DNA of 64,000 bases. It comes from Gemmatimonadota bacterium. Lineage in GTDB: Bacteria > Gemmatimonadota > Gemmatimonadetes > Gemmatimonadales > Gemmatimonadaceae. Below the pieces are notes generated by a model that worked only from the letters and a program-made list of their open reading frames with translations, did not search any database and was not told the DNA's origin. Both the position numbers and the translations under genes were made by a program. The DNA lies in assembly GCA_028287235.1 (NCBI GenBank), contig JAQBQB010000023.1, positions 124,001 to 188,000 on the forward strand, in the 5' to 3' direction. How positions within the stretch are numbered: the first letter of the stretch is position 1; each line of letters starts with the position of its first letter. This document shows, in pieces, positions 46,990 through 55,438 of this stretch.

Positions 46990-48173
46990 CGCCGTACCTT
47001 GCGCATCCATTCGCCGCGCTGGAGTCCCAACCCGCTCGACACTATCGCGATGGCTGTCGCGATCAGCAGCGACACGGCAATCGGCGGATCGCCTGGCGCC
47101 GGCGGCAGGAACCGTCGCGTCGTCGCCTCGTAGGCTGGGCTCATCCAGTAGACATAGTTGTCCGCGTTGAACAGCGACCCGCGCGCGATTGGATTCTCGA
47201 CGAGGAACGTGGCGAACGGCCACTGCGCCGCCACGAACGTCGCGACGAACACCACGCCGATCACGACCGCGAGCACCGCGGTGTTGACCCGCCCGTCGAG
47301 CCGGTGCAGCACGAGGTCCATCGCGACGGCGGGCACGATGATCAGCAGTGGAAAGGAGAGTGCCGTCATGTGCGTGAGGTGTTGGTAGATCGGCCCGAGC
47401 TTCGGCGTCGCCGGAAAGAGCTGGATGATCCACATCTCGACGAGCATGATGCCCGTGAAGAACGACGCGGCCGCCGTGGCCGACCACCGGAGCTTGATCG
47501 CCCGCGCGACCGACGTTAGCGCGAATGGAAATGCCGCCGCGACGATCTGGTAGAACAGCGCGCCGTGCATGCGCTGCTTCTCACTGTATTCCGTGAGGAA
47601 GAGCGCGTAGTTCATGAGAAAGAAGCCCGACGTCGCGGCGAGGACCCACGCCAGCCGGCGGCGCTGATCGTCGTTCGCACGGTTCTGCTGCGCGAGCGTC
47701 AGCAACAGCGCGCCAATGACGATCGAGAAGATGCCGACCGCCAGCACCACGTGCGGCGGGCTGATGATCCGCACGTCGAGCCCGTAGGCGTTGTGCCACC
47801 AGTTGTCGAACGGCGCCGACGTGAGCATCGCGCCGCAGCCCCACACGCAGATCCACACGCCGAGGGGCGCACGGAAACCCCAGAAGCTCACCGCGGCGTT
47901 TCGTTCCTCGTCGGTGCCGCGAAAGGTCGTCCGCAGCGCGACGTAGCCCGAGGTGATGCCGGCGATCAGGCCGCCGGCCTGGATCAGCAGATGCGCCGGC
48001 GTCCAGAAGGTGTCGCGTCCGATCGACATGTGCCACGAGATGTCCCAGTACACCCCGATCATCACGCACGCCGCGGCGAAGACGACGGTGTACGCGTGCC
48101 ACAGGCTCGCGCCGCGTACGACCGTGGCGGCCGCGCTGTACGTCTTCCCGGGTTCGAATGCGAGAGTAGTCAT
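46986..48173 (-). CDS. Polytopic membrane protein of unknown function with conserved-looking His
   Basis: 395 residues with about nine to ten predicted helices. Histidines sit at helix ends: His48 (YWDISWHMS), His61 (TPAHLLIQAGG), His127 (NWWHNAYGLD), His141 (SPPHVVLAVG), His265 and His268. The arrangement, with aromatic residues around them, would suit heme or metal ligation, but no known family is recognised. It leads the operon with the HLHP protein and SURF1, so it may be a heme or copper factor for a terminal oxidase. The start has TAAAGT six bases upstream, which includes the TAA of the DUF72 gene. Confidence 0.72.
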   Translation of the reverse strand: MTTLAFEPGKTYSAAATVVRGASLWHAYTVVFAAACVMIGVYWDISWHMSIGRDTFWTPAHLLIQAGGLIAGITSGYVALRTTFRGTDEERNAAVSFWGFRAPLGVWICVWGCGAMLTSAPFDNWWHNAYGLDVRIISPPHVVLAVGIFSIVIGALLLTLAQQNRANDDQRRRLAWVLAATSGFFLMNYALFLTEYSEKQRMHGALFYQIVAAAFPFALTSVARAIKLRWSATAAASFFTGIMLVEMWIIQLFPATPKLGPIYQHLTHMTALSFPLLIIVPAVAMDLVLHRLDGRVNTAVLAVVIGVVFVATFVAAQWPFATFLVENPIARGSLFNADNYVYWMSPAYEATTRRFLPPAPGDPPIAVSLLIATAIAIVSSGLGLQRGEWMRKVRR

Positions 48174-48179
48174 GGGCGG

Positions 48180-48185
48180 ACTTTA
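48180..48185 (-). promoter_or_regulatory. Candidate leaderless -10 element overlapping a stop codon
   Basis: TAAAGT, six bases, then the ATG at 48173. Its TAA is the stop codon of the upstream DUF72 gene. Confidence 0.4.
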
Positions 48186-48992
48186 GAAAAAACTCATCTG
48201 TTCGCCGAGCTGCTCCGGCTCGACGGCGGTCTGGCCGGACAGGCGCTGAATCGCGCGCGCCGACTCCGGCGAGTGACCAGCGAAATGGTTGTTCACGTAC
48301 TCGAACGCCTCGTAGCCGTCCTCGGCGTACCGCTTGAGGACGTTGGTCCACGCCTCGATCTCGGCCGTCCTGTCTATTTGGATGCGCGAATAGTCCACGA
48401 TGCTCTGGTCCGCGCCCATCAAGCGAACGTACAGGAAGTCCGCCGTGGGGCGCTCCGCGAGCGATAGCATCTGTTTTCGCGGCAGCCACCGTCCGTCGCT
48501 CAGGGTGAGCGCCACGTTGTGCTCCGTGAGCAGCGCGAGAAGACCGTCGTGGATCCATCCGCGCTGCCGAAACTCGATCGCGAACCGAATGTCCTTCGGC
48601 AGCTTGGGCAGGAACTGCGCGACGGCGGGCAATTCCGCCGGCCCGAAGTCGGGGCCGAGCTGAATGAGGATGGGCCCCAGCTTGTGGCCGAGCTCGCGCG
48701 CGCGCTCGAAGAACTCCGCGGCGAGCTCGTCGCTGTTGCGCAGCCGCCGCTCGTGGGTGATCTCCTGCGGAAGCTTGAGCGAAAACGTAAAATCGTCCGG
48801 TGTGCGCTGCGCCCACCCGCGAACGGTCTTGCTGGCCGGGATGGCGTAGAACGTCGAGTCGACCTCGACCGTGTCGAACGCCCGCGCGTAGATGCCGAGA
48901 AAATCCGCAGGTCGAGTTTTCGACGGATAAAACGGTCCGACCCACGCGTCGTAGTTCCATCCTTGGGTTCCGACTCGAATCTTCGCGGCCAT
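48183..48992 (-). CDS. DUF72-family protein (YecE-like)
   Basis: 269-residue TIM-barrel-like protein. The N-terminus IRVGTQGWNYDAWVGPFYPS and FDTVEVDSTFYAIPASKTVR are the DUF72 hallmarks. Further matches are FTFSLKLPQEITHERRL, LGPILIQLGPDFGP, IAIEFRQRGW (as seen here: FAIEFRQRGWIHDGLLALL) and YEAFEYVNNHFAGHSPESAR. The family is widespread and its biochemical role is unproven. It lies next to, and on the same strand as, the oxidase-assembly-like operon, with nine bases between its stop and the next ATG. Confidence 0.92.
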   Translation of the reverse strand: MAAKIRVGTQGWNYDAWVGPFYPSKTRPADFLGIYARAFDTVEVDSTFYAIPASKTVRGWAQRTPDDFTFSLKLPQEITHERRLRNSDELAAEFFERARELGHKLGPILIQLGPDFGPAELPAVAQFLPKLPKDIRFAIEFRQRGWIHDGLLALLTEHNVALTLSDGRWLPRKQMLSLAERPTADFLYVRLMGADQSIVDYSRIQIDRTAEIEAWTNVLKRYAEDGYEAFEYVNNHFAGHSPESARAIQRLSGQTAVEPEQLGEQMSFF

Positions 48993-49096
48993 ACCTATGG
49001 AATCGGTACGTGTGCCACGGTGCAGTCAAGTGTTCGCGCGCTCTCAGCCGGTCTCTTTCTTGCGCGATTACCCAAGTACTTCTTCGGGGGCACACC

Positions 49097-49690
49097 ATGA
49101 GCGACGCGAACGACCGCGAATATTCCACCGACGGCCGCATCGAGCGGGCGAAAGACGCCGCCCTCGGCGCGCACGACTCGCACCCGAGTCACGGCGACGA
49201 GCTCGGCGAAGCGACCGGTGGCATCTCCGGCGTGCTCGTCGGCGCCGGCATGGGATCGGCCGCGGGCCCAATCGGCACGCTGATCGGCGGCATCGCCGGC
49301 GCGCTGGGCGGATGGTGGACGGGGCGCGCCGTTTCCGAAGCGGCCGGCGCACTAACGCACGACGACGACCGGTATTTCCGCGCGCACTACGACGCGCAGA
49401 CGAACCGGCCCGCCCACCGCGCGTACGACGACGTGCGCGGAGCCTACTATCTCGGACAGATCGCCGCGCACAACCCGAACTTCACGGCGCGGGAGTTCGA
49501 GGAGGTCGAGCCCGACCTCGCGCGCGGGTGGGAGTCGGGCGCCGACCGGTATGGCGCGTGGACGACCGTGCGTCCCTACGCGGCCGAAGGGTTCATGCGC
49601 GGACGGTCGCGCCTCGACGACTCGGCGCAGCGCGCGCGTGCACAGCAGGAGGCGCGCACGCCGGGAGAGATCGACGACCGGCGGGCCTGA
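49097..49690 (+). CDS. Glycine-zipper protein of unknown function
   Basis: 197 residues. The N-terminus is acidic and hydrophilic (about 1-40). A glycine zipper follows (residues 43-75, VLVGAGMGSAAGPIGTLIGG and AGALGGWWTG), which forms a close-packed membrane helix pair. The C-terminal part is soluble and acidic, with DDDRYFRAHYDAQTNRPAHR and YDDVRGAYYLGQIAAHNPNF. Similar proteins with a zipper plus HYD/YY motifs occur in soil bacteria as stress-induced envelope proteins. No function is established. It converges with the NlpC/P60 gene. Confidence 0.78.
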   Translation: MSDANDREYSTDGRIERAKDAALGAHDSHPSHGDELGEATGGISGVLVGAGMGSAAGPIGTLIGGIAGALGGWWTGRAVSEAAGALTHDDDRYFRAHYDAQTNRPAHRAYDDVRGAYYLGQIAAHNPNFTAREFEEVEPDLARGWESGADRYGAWTTVRPYAAEGFMRGRSRLDDSAQRARAQQEARTPGEIDDRRA

Positions 49691-49694
49691 GCTC

Positions 49695-50513
49695 TCAAAC
49701 GGCGAGCAGGCGCCGCGCGAACAGAAAGCGCTCGCGCAGCCGGTCGACATAGGGATCCTGTCGATCGTCGAGCCGTTCGATGGCATAGCCGCCGCGGCCG
49801 AGCGCGAGGTGGACCATGCGCCGCTCGCCGAGCGCAATTCCCACGTGCGTGACGCGTTTGTCTTCGCGGTCGGAGAAGAAGAGCAGGTCCGCGGCGTGTA
49901 GCTCGCCCACGTCGCGGCCCGCATCCTCGCCCAACTCCGCCTGTTGCCACGCGTCGCGCGGCAGCTGCAGTCCGTGCAGCGCGTAGACGCTCTGCGCGAG
50001 ACCCGAGCAGTCGGCGCCCCATGGCGTCACGCCGCCCCAGAGGTAGCTCGTGGCGCTGAAGTACTCCTGTGCGCTGCGCGTGAGGGCGAACGGCTCGAGA
50101 GGAAAGCGTTCGGCCAGCTTGATCGCGTCGATGACTTCGCCCGACTTCACGGTTTCATCGGGAGCGAGCAGCGCGCGCAGCGGCAGCGAACGCCGGTCGC
50201 CCGACGCCGTCTTGGTGACGCAGCCGAGCGATATGCGCACCGCTTGCCTGCTCTGGCGTGTCGTCGCCTGCGGTGCGCGCGCCAGAAAACCGGTGTGCAT
50301 CCATCCTTCATAGTCGTCGGCGCCCCGGGCGCGCACCCAATCGCCCTCCTCGTCGAGTATCTCGACGCGGTGGCCGGCCACCTGCTGCGACACCATCTGG
50401 CTGGCGATGCGCGGCTCGGCGTGCATCGGCGCGATGGGTGTGCGGACGGTCGCTGCGTACAGCACGGGTAGCTCGGGTAGCTCGGAATCGAGCGGCTGCG
50501 TTTCAGTCGACAT
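49695..50513 (-). CDS. NlpC/P60 peptidase with an SH3 domain
   Basis: 272 residues, no signal peptide, so probably cytoplasmic. An SH3b domain (about 22-78, TVRTPIAPMHAEPRIASQMV to YEGWMHTGFL) and a second, looser SH3-like part precede the NlpC/P60 domain. Catalytic Cys169 is in YLWGGVTPWGADCSGLAQSV, and His223 (VTHVGIALG) and His235 (MVHLALG) follow. Two-SH3 plus NlpC/P60 architecture is that of gamma-D-glutamyl-L-diamino-acid endopeptidases such as YkfC, which act on cell-wall peptides. It overlaps the P1 peptidase gene by eleven bases, so the two work in one operon. Confidence 0.9.
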   Translation of the reverse strand: MSTETQPLDSELPELPVLYAATVRTPIAPMHAEPRIASQMVSQQVAGHRVEILDEEGDWVRARGADDYEGWMHTGFLARAPQATTRQSRQAVRISLGCVTKTASGDRRSLPLRALLAPDETVKSGEVIDAIKLAERFPLEPFALTRSAQEYFSATSYLWGGVTPWGADCSGLAQSVYALHGLQLPRDAWQQAELGEDAGRDVGELHAADLLFFSDREDKRVTHVGIALGERRMVHLALGRGGYAIERLDDRQDPYVDRLRERFLFARRLLAV

Positions 50514-51501
50514 GGGCGTCGGCTAGTCCTGGAATGCCGTCACGTCCGCGCGCGAGTCGCACGGCTCGTTCAATTGCCTGCTCGAGCGCCGCCACCGCCA
50601 GCGCCTCCACGATCATAGGCTCGAAGCGCGCACGATCGCCCTGCTCCGGCGAGAGCGCGAACACGACGTCGCCGTCGAACGACGAGCCGCAGGGCGTGAT
50701 GCGCCGAAAGAGGGCCGCTCCCGCTGCCCGCGCGAGCTGGGTCAGCTCGGTGGCGTGCATCGGAGCGCTCACGGCGACGACCGCCAGCGTGGTATTCTGC
50801 ATCGCGACGTCGTCGAACTTCGCCGGTTGCGCGAGATCGCCGCTTCGCAACAGTCGCGTCGCGTCGGCAAACCCGCCGCCGGCCGCGCGTGCGCCGGCGA
50901 TGATCGCACCGTGCGCGTCGCGCACGTCGCCGAGCGCGTTCACGACGACCATCGCCGCGACGTGCAGTTGGCCGTCCACCGTGTGTTCGGTGGCGCATCC
51001 GAATCCGCCTTTCATCGCCATCGACGGTCCAAGAATCTTTCCCACCGTCGTACCGGTGCCCGCGCCGACGGAACCCTCGGCGACGTTCAGCGACACGGCG
51101 CTTTCGCACGCGTCGTATGCCATGCGCGTCGTGGGACGCGCGTCGAACCGGCCGAGTGGCGTGAGGTCGAAGACGACCGCCGCCGGCACGATCGGCACGA
51201 CGCCCGGCCCCACGGCGAGACCGCGGCCGCGCGCTTCCATCCATTGCATCACGCCGCCCGCCGCGTCGAGCCCGTACGCCGATCCGCCGGTGAGCACGAT
51301 CGCGTCGACGCGGCCGCCCACGAGGTGATCGGCCGATGCCGCAAGGAGATCGCGGCTTCCCGTAGCGCGGCCGAGGACCGCGAACCCGGCGCGGAACGGG
51401 CCGTCGTGCCGGCGGATGACGGTGAGTCCCGTTGCGCCCTCGGCGTCCGTCGCATGACCCACGGCGATGCCGAGCGGCGTGAGGTCCACGATAGCGGTCA
51501 C
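50503..51501 (-). CDS. P1-family (DmpA-type) self-processing peptidase
   Basis: 332 residues, beginning at a GTG that overlaps the zinc-ribbon stop (GTGA). N-terminal part: DLTPLGIAVGHATDAEGATG, DAIVLTGGSAYGLDAAGGVM. Middle: EGSVGAGTGTTVGKILG. The nucleophile lies in MQNTTLAVVAVSAP, where chain cleavage before Thr gives the two-subunit enzyme, as known for DmpA and BapA. C-terminal GGSSFDGD-like segment: PCGSSFDGDVVFALS. P1 enzymes remove N-terminal D- or beta-amino acids from small peptides. With the neighbouring NlpC/P60 gene this suggests peptide salvage, possibly of murein peptides. Confidence 0.9.
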   Translation of the reverse strand: MTAIVDLTPLGIAVGHATDAEGATGLTVIRRHDGPFRAGFAVLGRATGSRDLLAASADHLVGGRVDAIVLTGGSAYGLDAAGGVMQWMEARGRGLAVGPGVVPIVPAAVVFDLTPLGRFDARPTTRMAYDACESAVSLNVAEGSVGAGTGTTVGKILGPSMAMKGGFGCATEHTVDGQLHVAAMVVVNALGDVRDAHGAIIAGARAAGGGFADATRLLRSGDLAQPAKFDDVAMQNTTLAVVAVSAPMHATELTQLARAAGAALFRRITPCGSSFDGDVVFALSPEQGDRARFEPMIVEALAVAALEQAIERAVRLARGRDGIPGLADAHVD

Positions 51502-51692
51502 CCGTTGGCTTTTGCGGCCGCCGCGGCCGCGTCGCGCTTGGCCTGGCACGCGCGGCAGCGTGTGATCCCGCGCATGTCGCAGATGACGCAGAGAAAGGTG
51601 CCGCAGTCGACGCAAGGATAGCCTTCCGATGCGCGCTCCTCGTTGCCGCAGGAGCGACAGATCATCGCGTCGTGCTCGTGGATCTCGGTCAT
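51498..51692 (-). CDS. Small zinc-ribbon protein with four CXXC pairs
   Basis: 64 residues with CXXC at 12-15, 27-30, 35-38 and 46-49, which should bind two zinc ions in a double-ribbon or treble-clef fold. The C-terminus is an Ala/Lys helix. His5 and His7 precede the first pair. Function unknown; small ribbons of this type may bind nucleic acid or protein. The stop codon is shared with the GTG of the P1 peptidase. TATCTT six bases before the ATG indicates a leaderless start, and the stop of the upstream kinase is only 16 bases from the ATG. Confidence 0.82.
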   Translation of the reverse strand: MTEIHEHDAMICRSCGNEERASEGYPCVDCGTFLCVICDMRGITRCRACQAKRDAAAAAAKANG

Positions 51693-51698
51693 AGGGCA

Positions 51699-51704
51699 AA
51701 GATA
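51699..51704 (-). promoter_or_regulatory. Candidate leaderless -10 element of the zinc-ribbon/P1/NlpC operon
   Basis: TATCTT, six bases, then the ATG at 51692. No Shine-Dalgarno lies in the 16-base gap. Confidence 0.55.
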
Positions 51705-51708
51705 ACGG

Positions 51709-54537
51709 TCAGTGTTCGGCTTCCGCGAGCACGGCGGCGGCGAGCTCGTCGAGCAGGAACGGCTTGCTGATCGTGGGGCAGCCAGTCGCGTCGAGCACCT
51801 CGCGCGCCGCTTCGCTTTGCGTATCGCCGGTGATGAACACGACGCGGCCGGGCGCCGCAGGGAGTGCGCGCAGCTGTACCAACACCTCGTCGCCGGTGAC
51901 GTCGGGCAGCCGGAGGTCGAGGATCACCGCGTCGTAGTGCACATCCGCGGCGTGCGCGATGGCCTCGCGACCGGTGCCCGTGACATCGACGGTGTGACCG
52001 AGCGACCGAAAAAACATCGCGACGGCCTGTCGAATGGCCGGCTCGTCGTCGACGACGAGCAGACGGCGGCTCGGAGTGACGGGAGCCACGACGCCGGTTT
52101 CCACCGGCGCATCCGGCAGCGGCGGCGACACGTAGGGCAGCGCGATGATGAACGTCGTGCCCTGTCCCACGCGCGACTCGGCGCGAATCCGTCCGCCGTG
52201 CTCGCGAATGATGCCGTCGGAGATCGACAGGCCAAGTCCCGTTCCTTCACCAACCGGTTTGGTGGTGAAGAACGGATTGAAGATTCTCGGAAGATGCTCC
52301 GGCGCGATGCCCGGCCCGGAATCGGTCACGCGAATCACGAGCTCTTCCCCACTCTGCGCCGTCGTGATCTGGATGCGGCGCGGACCGTCCCACGCCGACA
52401 GCGCGTGCTCGGCGTTCGTGACGAGGTTGAGCACGACCTGCTGCAGCTGAAACGAATCTGCCCACGTGATCGGCAGCGCGAGATCGAAGTTCGTCTCGAT
52501 CTCGACCTGCGCCAGGCGCAGCGCGTACCGCCGCAGCTCGAGGGTGTCGTCGATGACGCGATTCAAATCGGTGATTGTGCGCTCGGGCTGATGCTGGCGC
52601 GCGAACGTCAGCAGGTTCGCGACGATCTTCGCCGCGCGCTTCGATTCCTGGTTGATCGCCTCGATGGCGCGCCGATCCTGCGGCGTCGCGTCGGGACCGG
52701 CGAGCAACAGTTGCGCGAACGCCATCACGCTGGCCAACGGGTTGTTCAGCTCGTGCGCTACACCGCTCACGAGCTGGCCGACTGCCGCCAGCTTCTCTTG
52801 CTGCATGAGTTGTTCGGCCAGCCGCTTCTCGTCCGTCACGTCGCGCACCACGCCGAGGGCGCCGGTGATCGCGTCGGCCTCGGTGAGCGGCGTGAGCGTG
52901 AGCGAGCAGTAGCGCGTTTCGCCGTCGGCCGCGGGGTAGCGCAGCTCCACGCGCCGCCGCTGCCCGTTGAACGTGTCGTTCAGCGCCTGGCTCGCGGCGG
53001 CCTGGTCGCGCGAATCAATCAGCTCGGCGAACGACGCGCCGACGAGCTCCGTGCGGATCTTTCCGGTCGATCGCTCCAGCGAACGATTCACCGCCGTCAT
53101 CGACCCGTCGGGAGCAACGGTGAAGATCGCGTCGGACGCCGACTCGACGAGCCGCGTGTAGCGCGCTTCCGACCGCTCCAACGCCAGCGCCCGCTCCCGC
53201 TCCTGCGTGACGTCGCGCGCCACGCCGAGAATCCCGATGACGAGCGAGCCGTGGCGTATCGGCGTGTTCGTCACCGAGGCGAGCCGTCGCGTGCCGTCGG
53301 ATCGCACGAAGTGACATTCGTATCGGCGCGCCGATCCCGTGAGCGCCGACTTGAAGTGCTCCTTCACCGTTGCCGCCTCGCTTGGCGCGACGAGCGGCAG
53401 TGGACTCCGGCCCAGCAACTCGTCGCGCAGCTTGCCGGACATCTCGCACGTCGCTTCGTTCACCGACGTGAACGACCCTTGTGTATCGAGCGTGTAGATC
53501 GCATCGGTCGCCGTCTCGAACAGGTTGCGGTAGCGCGCCTCGGATTGCGCCACGGCGTCTCGTGCACGGCGCTCGTCCTCCGACGCCTGGCGGTACCGAT
53601 CCGCGGCGCCCTTCGCCTCCTCGTACAGGCGAGCGTTCGCCACGGCTACCGCGACCTGATCGGCGAGCCGCTGCAACACGACCGCGTCGTCCTCGGTGAA
53701 CTCCGAATCGCGGTTGATCACGGAAAGCGCGCCGATTACTTCCTCGCTCGAGAAGAGCGGAGCGATGAGCGTGTTGCGCACGTTGGCCGCGATGCGCGTC
53801 GGTGTGTACGCCTCCGGCACCGTCGAGTCGTTCGCGATCACCGCCTGGCGCTCGAGGATGGCGCGCCCCATGACGCTGGCGTTGAGCGGCACCGGTGCGC
53901 CCACCAGACACTCGGCCGCGCCAATTCCGGCCACGAGGACGATCTGATCGTCGCGCAGCAGCCCGAGCGCGGCGCCCTCGGTGCGGAGCAGCGCCACCGC
54001 GTGGCGCAGGCTGAGCTGCATCACGTCGGCGAGGCGGAGCGACCCGCCCACGGCGCGCGCGATGTCGCCGAGCGCTTCGCCGCGTCCGCGCTCGCGCTGG
54101 CTCTCGTCGTACAGCCGCGCATTCTCGATGATCGACGCCACCTGTTGCGCGAACAACTCCACGGTTCGCACTTGCGCGAGCGTGGGCGGCCCCGACTGAT
54201 CGGCGTCGCCGAGCACGAGCGTCGCCACCGTCGCGCCGTCCACGGCGCGCACGGGCACGATCAACTCGTCCGAGTCGAGGAACGCCGACGTACTGATCCA
54301 CGCGACGACCGACGCGTCGGCCGGCATCGAGTAGTCGTGGCGCGTGTCCACGCGTCCGTATCCCAGCTTCTGGATGGCGCTAACCAAGATGCGCAGCCGG
54401 TCCTCGAGCGTACGCGCCCGTTCGACCTCGGCCAGTGCCTCGTGCAGCAGGAAGAGCTGGTCGCGCTCCCGCAACAGGCGCGCGATCGCGATGGGTGCTG
54501 GATCGTGGTCGGTCAACCGGGTCGGCGCGGACGTCAC
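51709..54537 (-). CDS. Hybrid histidine kinase (GAF-GAF-PAS-PAS-HisKA-HATPase-REC)
   Basis: 942 residues from a GTG at 54537 with GAGGTGAT upstream. A short N-terminal helix is followed by two GAF domains (about 25-145 and 155-300; DEFFA-like ends are absent, but VGAPVPLNASVMGRAILERQ is typical). Two PAS domains follow (about 325-445 and 450-570; SEARYRNLFETATDAIYTLD, SEARYTRLVESASDAIFTVA). HisKA has VSGVAHELNNPLASVMAFAQ, and HATPase has NLVTNAEHAL, DSGPGIAPE and GEGTGLGLSISDG. A C-terminal receiver carries VDDEPAIRQA, VILDLRLPDVTG and ISKPFLLDE. It is soluble. The start lies four bases after the lipid kinase stop, so it may respond to the envelope state. No output gene nearby. Confidence 0.92.
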   Translation of the reverse strand: MTSAPTRLTDHDPAPIAIARLLRERDQLFLLHEALAEVERARTLEDRLRILVSAIQKLGYGRVDTRHDYSMPADASVVAWISTSAFLDSDELIVPVRAVDGATVATLVLGDADQSGPPTLAQVRTVELFAQQVASIIENARLYDESQRERGRGEALGDIARAVGGSLRLADVMQLSLRHAVALLRTEGAALGLLRDDQIVLVAGIGAAECLVGAPVPLNASVMGRAILERQAVIANDSTVPEAYTPTRIAANVRNTLIAPLFSSEEVIGALSVINRDSEFTEDDAVVLQRLADQVAVAVANARLYEEAKGAADRYRQASEDERRARDAVAQSEARYRNLFETATDAIYTLDTQGSFTSVNEATCEMSGKLRDELLGRSPLPLVAPSEAATVKEHFKSALTGSARRYECHFVRSDGTRRLASVTNTPIRHGSLVIGILGVARDVTQERERALALERSEARYTRLVESASDAIFTVAPDGSMTAVNRSLERSTGKIRTELVGASFAELIDSRDQAAASQALNDTFNGQRRRVELRYPAADGETRYCSLTLTPLTEADAITGALGVVRDVTDEKRLAEQLMQQEKLAAVGQLVSGVAHELNNPLASVMAFAQLLLAGPDATPQDRRAIEAINQESKRAAKIVANLLTFARQHQPERTITDLNRVIDDTLELRRYALRLAQVEIETNFDLALPITWADSFQLQQVVLNLVTNAEHALSAWDGPRRIQITTAQSGEELVIRVTDSGPGIAPEHLPRIFNPFFTTKPVGEGTGLGLSISDGIIREHGGRIRAESRVGQGTTFIIALPYVSPPLPDAPVETGVVAPVTPSRRLLVVDDEPAIRQAVAMFFRSLGHTVDVTGTGREAIAHAADVHYDAVILDLRLPDVTGDEVLVQLRALPAAPGRVVFITGDTQSEAAREVLDATGCPTISKPFLLDELAAAVLAEAEH

Positions 54538-54541
54538 GGGA

Positions 54542-55438
54542 TCACCTCTGCTTCGGCACCAGAACGCGAACGGCGAGCGGCTCGACCACGACACTGAACG
54601 GAGTCGTACCCATCAGCTCCCCGTCGGCCTGCCACTGCTGCGGCGGTGTGGTATCGACGCGAATCTCCTTCCCCCGCCCGTACAGCATGCAGGGATCGGA
54701 CTCGAAATCGCCGCGCAGCATCCGCCACGCAATGCGCGTCGCGTCGCGAAGCGTGCGCGGCGAGAAGACGCAGCCGTCGAGCAAGCCGTCATCCGTCCGA
54801 ATCTCCGGGCCGAGGGTGATCCGCTTCCCGAGCACCGCGCCGAAGTTGGCCACCATCACGGCGGCCGCACGGCGCTCGTGGACTACGCCGTCGATCGTGA
54901 GGCGAACATCGAAGAATTCACGACGCAAAACCGCGCGCAGCGCGGCCCGGGTGCCCATCATCGTGTAAGCGAGGATACCCAATCGACGCTTCAACCAGGC
55001 TGGCGTTTCAGCCACCATGCTCGCGTCGATCCCCACGCCCGCCGCAATCGCGAACCGGCGCCCCGACTCGAAGCGTCCGAGATCGATCTGCACCTCGCCG
55101 CCGGAAAGCAGCGCGGGCACCGCCTGCTTGATCGACAGCGGAATGCCCAACGCGCGCGCGAGCAGGTTTCCGGTGCCTCCGGCGAGCACGCCGATTGGCG
55201 TGTCGGAGCCCGCCAACGCCCCCGCGACCTCCATCACCGTGCCGTCGCCGCCGAGGGCGAAGATCACATCGTAGTGCGGCGCATGCTGAAGGGCGAGCTC
55301 CGTCGCGTGCCCCGCGCGCTCGGTGAACACCAGGTCGCACTCGACCGAGCTGTCGGCCAGCAGCTGGCGAGCTCGCTCGGCGAGGCGATTGCCTTTGCGC
55401 GATGCGGGATTCGCGATCACGATCGCGCGCCCGATCAA
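54542..55438 (-). CDS. Diacylglycerol/lipid kinase family protein (YegS/LCB5-like)
   Basis: 298 residues of the DAGK catalytic fold. It starts with IGRAIVIANPASRKGNRLAE, followed by the nucleotide-binding FALGGDGTVMEVAGALAGSD and GVLAGGTGNLLARALGIPLS, and in the beta domain VQIDLGRFESGRRFAIAAGV and DDGLLDGCVFSP. The likely substrate is a lipid with a free hydroxyl; YegS phosphorylates phosphatidylglycerol in vitro. The start chosen is a TTG that overlaps the tamB stop (TTGA). A GTG nine bases upstream is an alternative. The linkage to tamB suggests a role in envelope lipid balance. Confidence 0.9.
   Translation of the reverse strand: MIGRAIVIANPASRKGNRLAERARQLLADSSVECDLVFTERAGHATELALQHAPHYDVIFALGGDGTVMEVAGALAGSDTPIGVLAGGTGNLLARALGIPLSIKQAVPALLSGGEVQIDLGRFESGRRFAIAAGVGIDASMVAETPAWLKRRLGILAYTMMGTRAALRAVLRREFFDVRLTIDGVVHERRAAAVMVANFGAVLGKRITLGPEIRTDDGLLDGCVFSPRTLRDATRIAWRMLRGDFESDPCMLYGRGKEIRVDTTPPQQWQADGELMGTTPFSVVVEPLAVRVLVPKQR

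Noticed and set aside
51712-54597. A 961-codon plus-strand open frame
   Set aside because: It mirrors the hybrid kinase gene almost end to end. The translation is Arg/His-rich with no recognisable motif.
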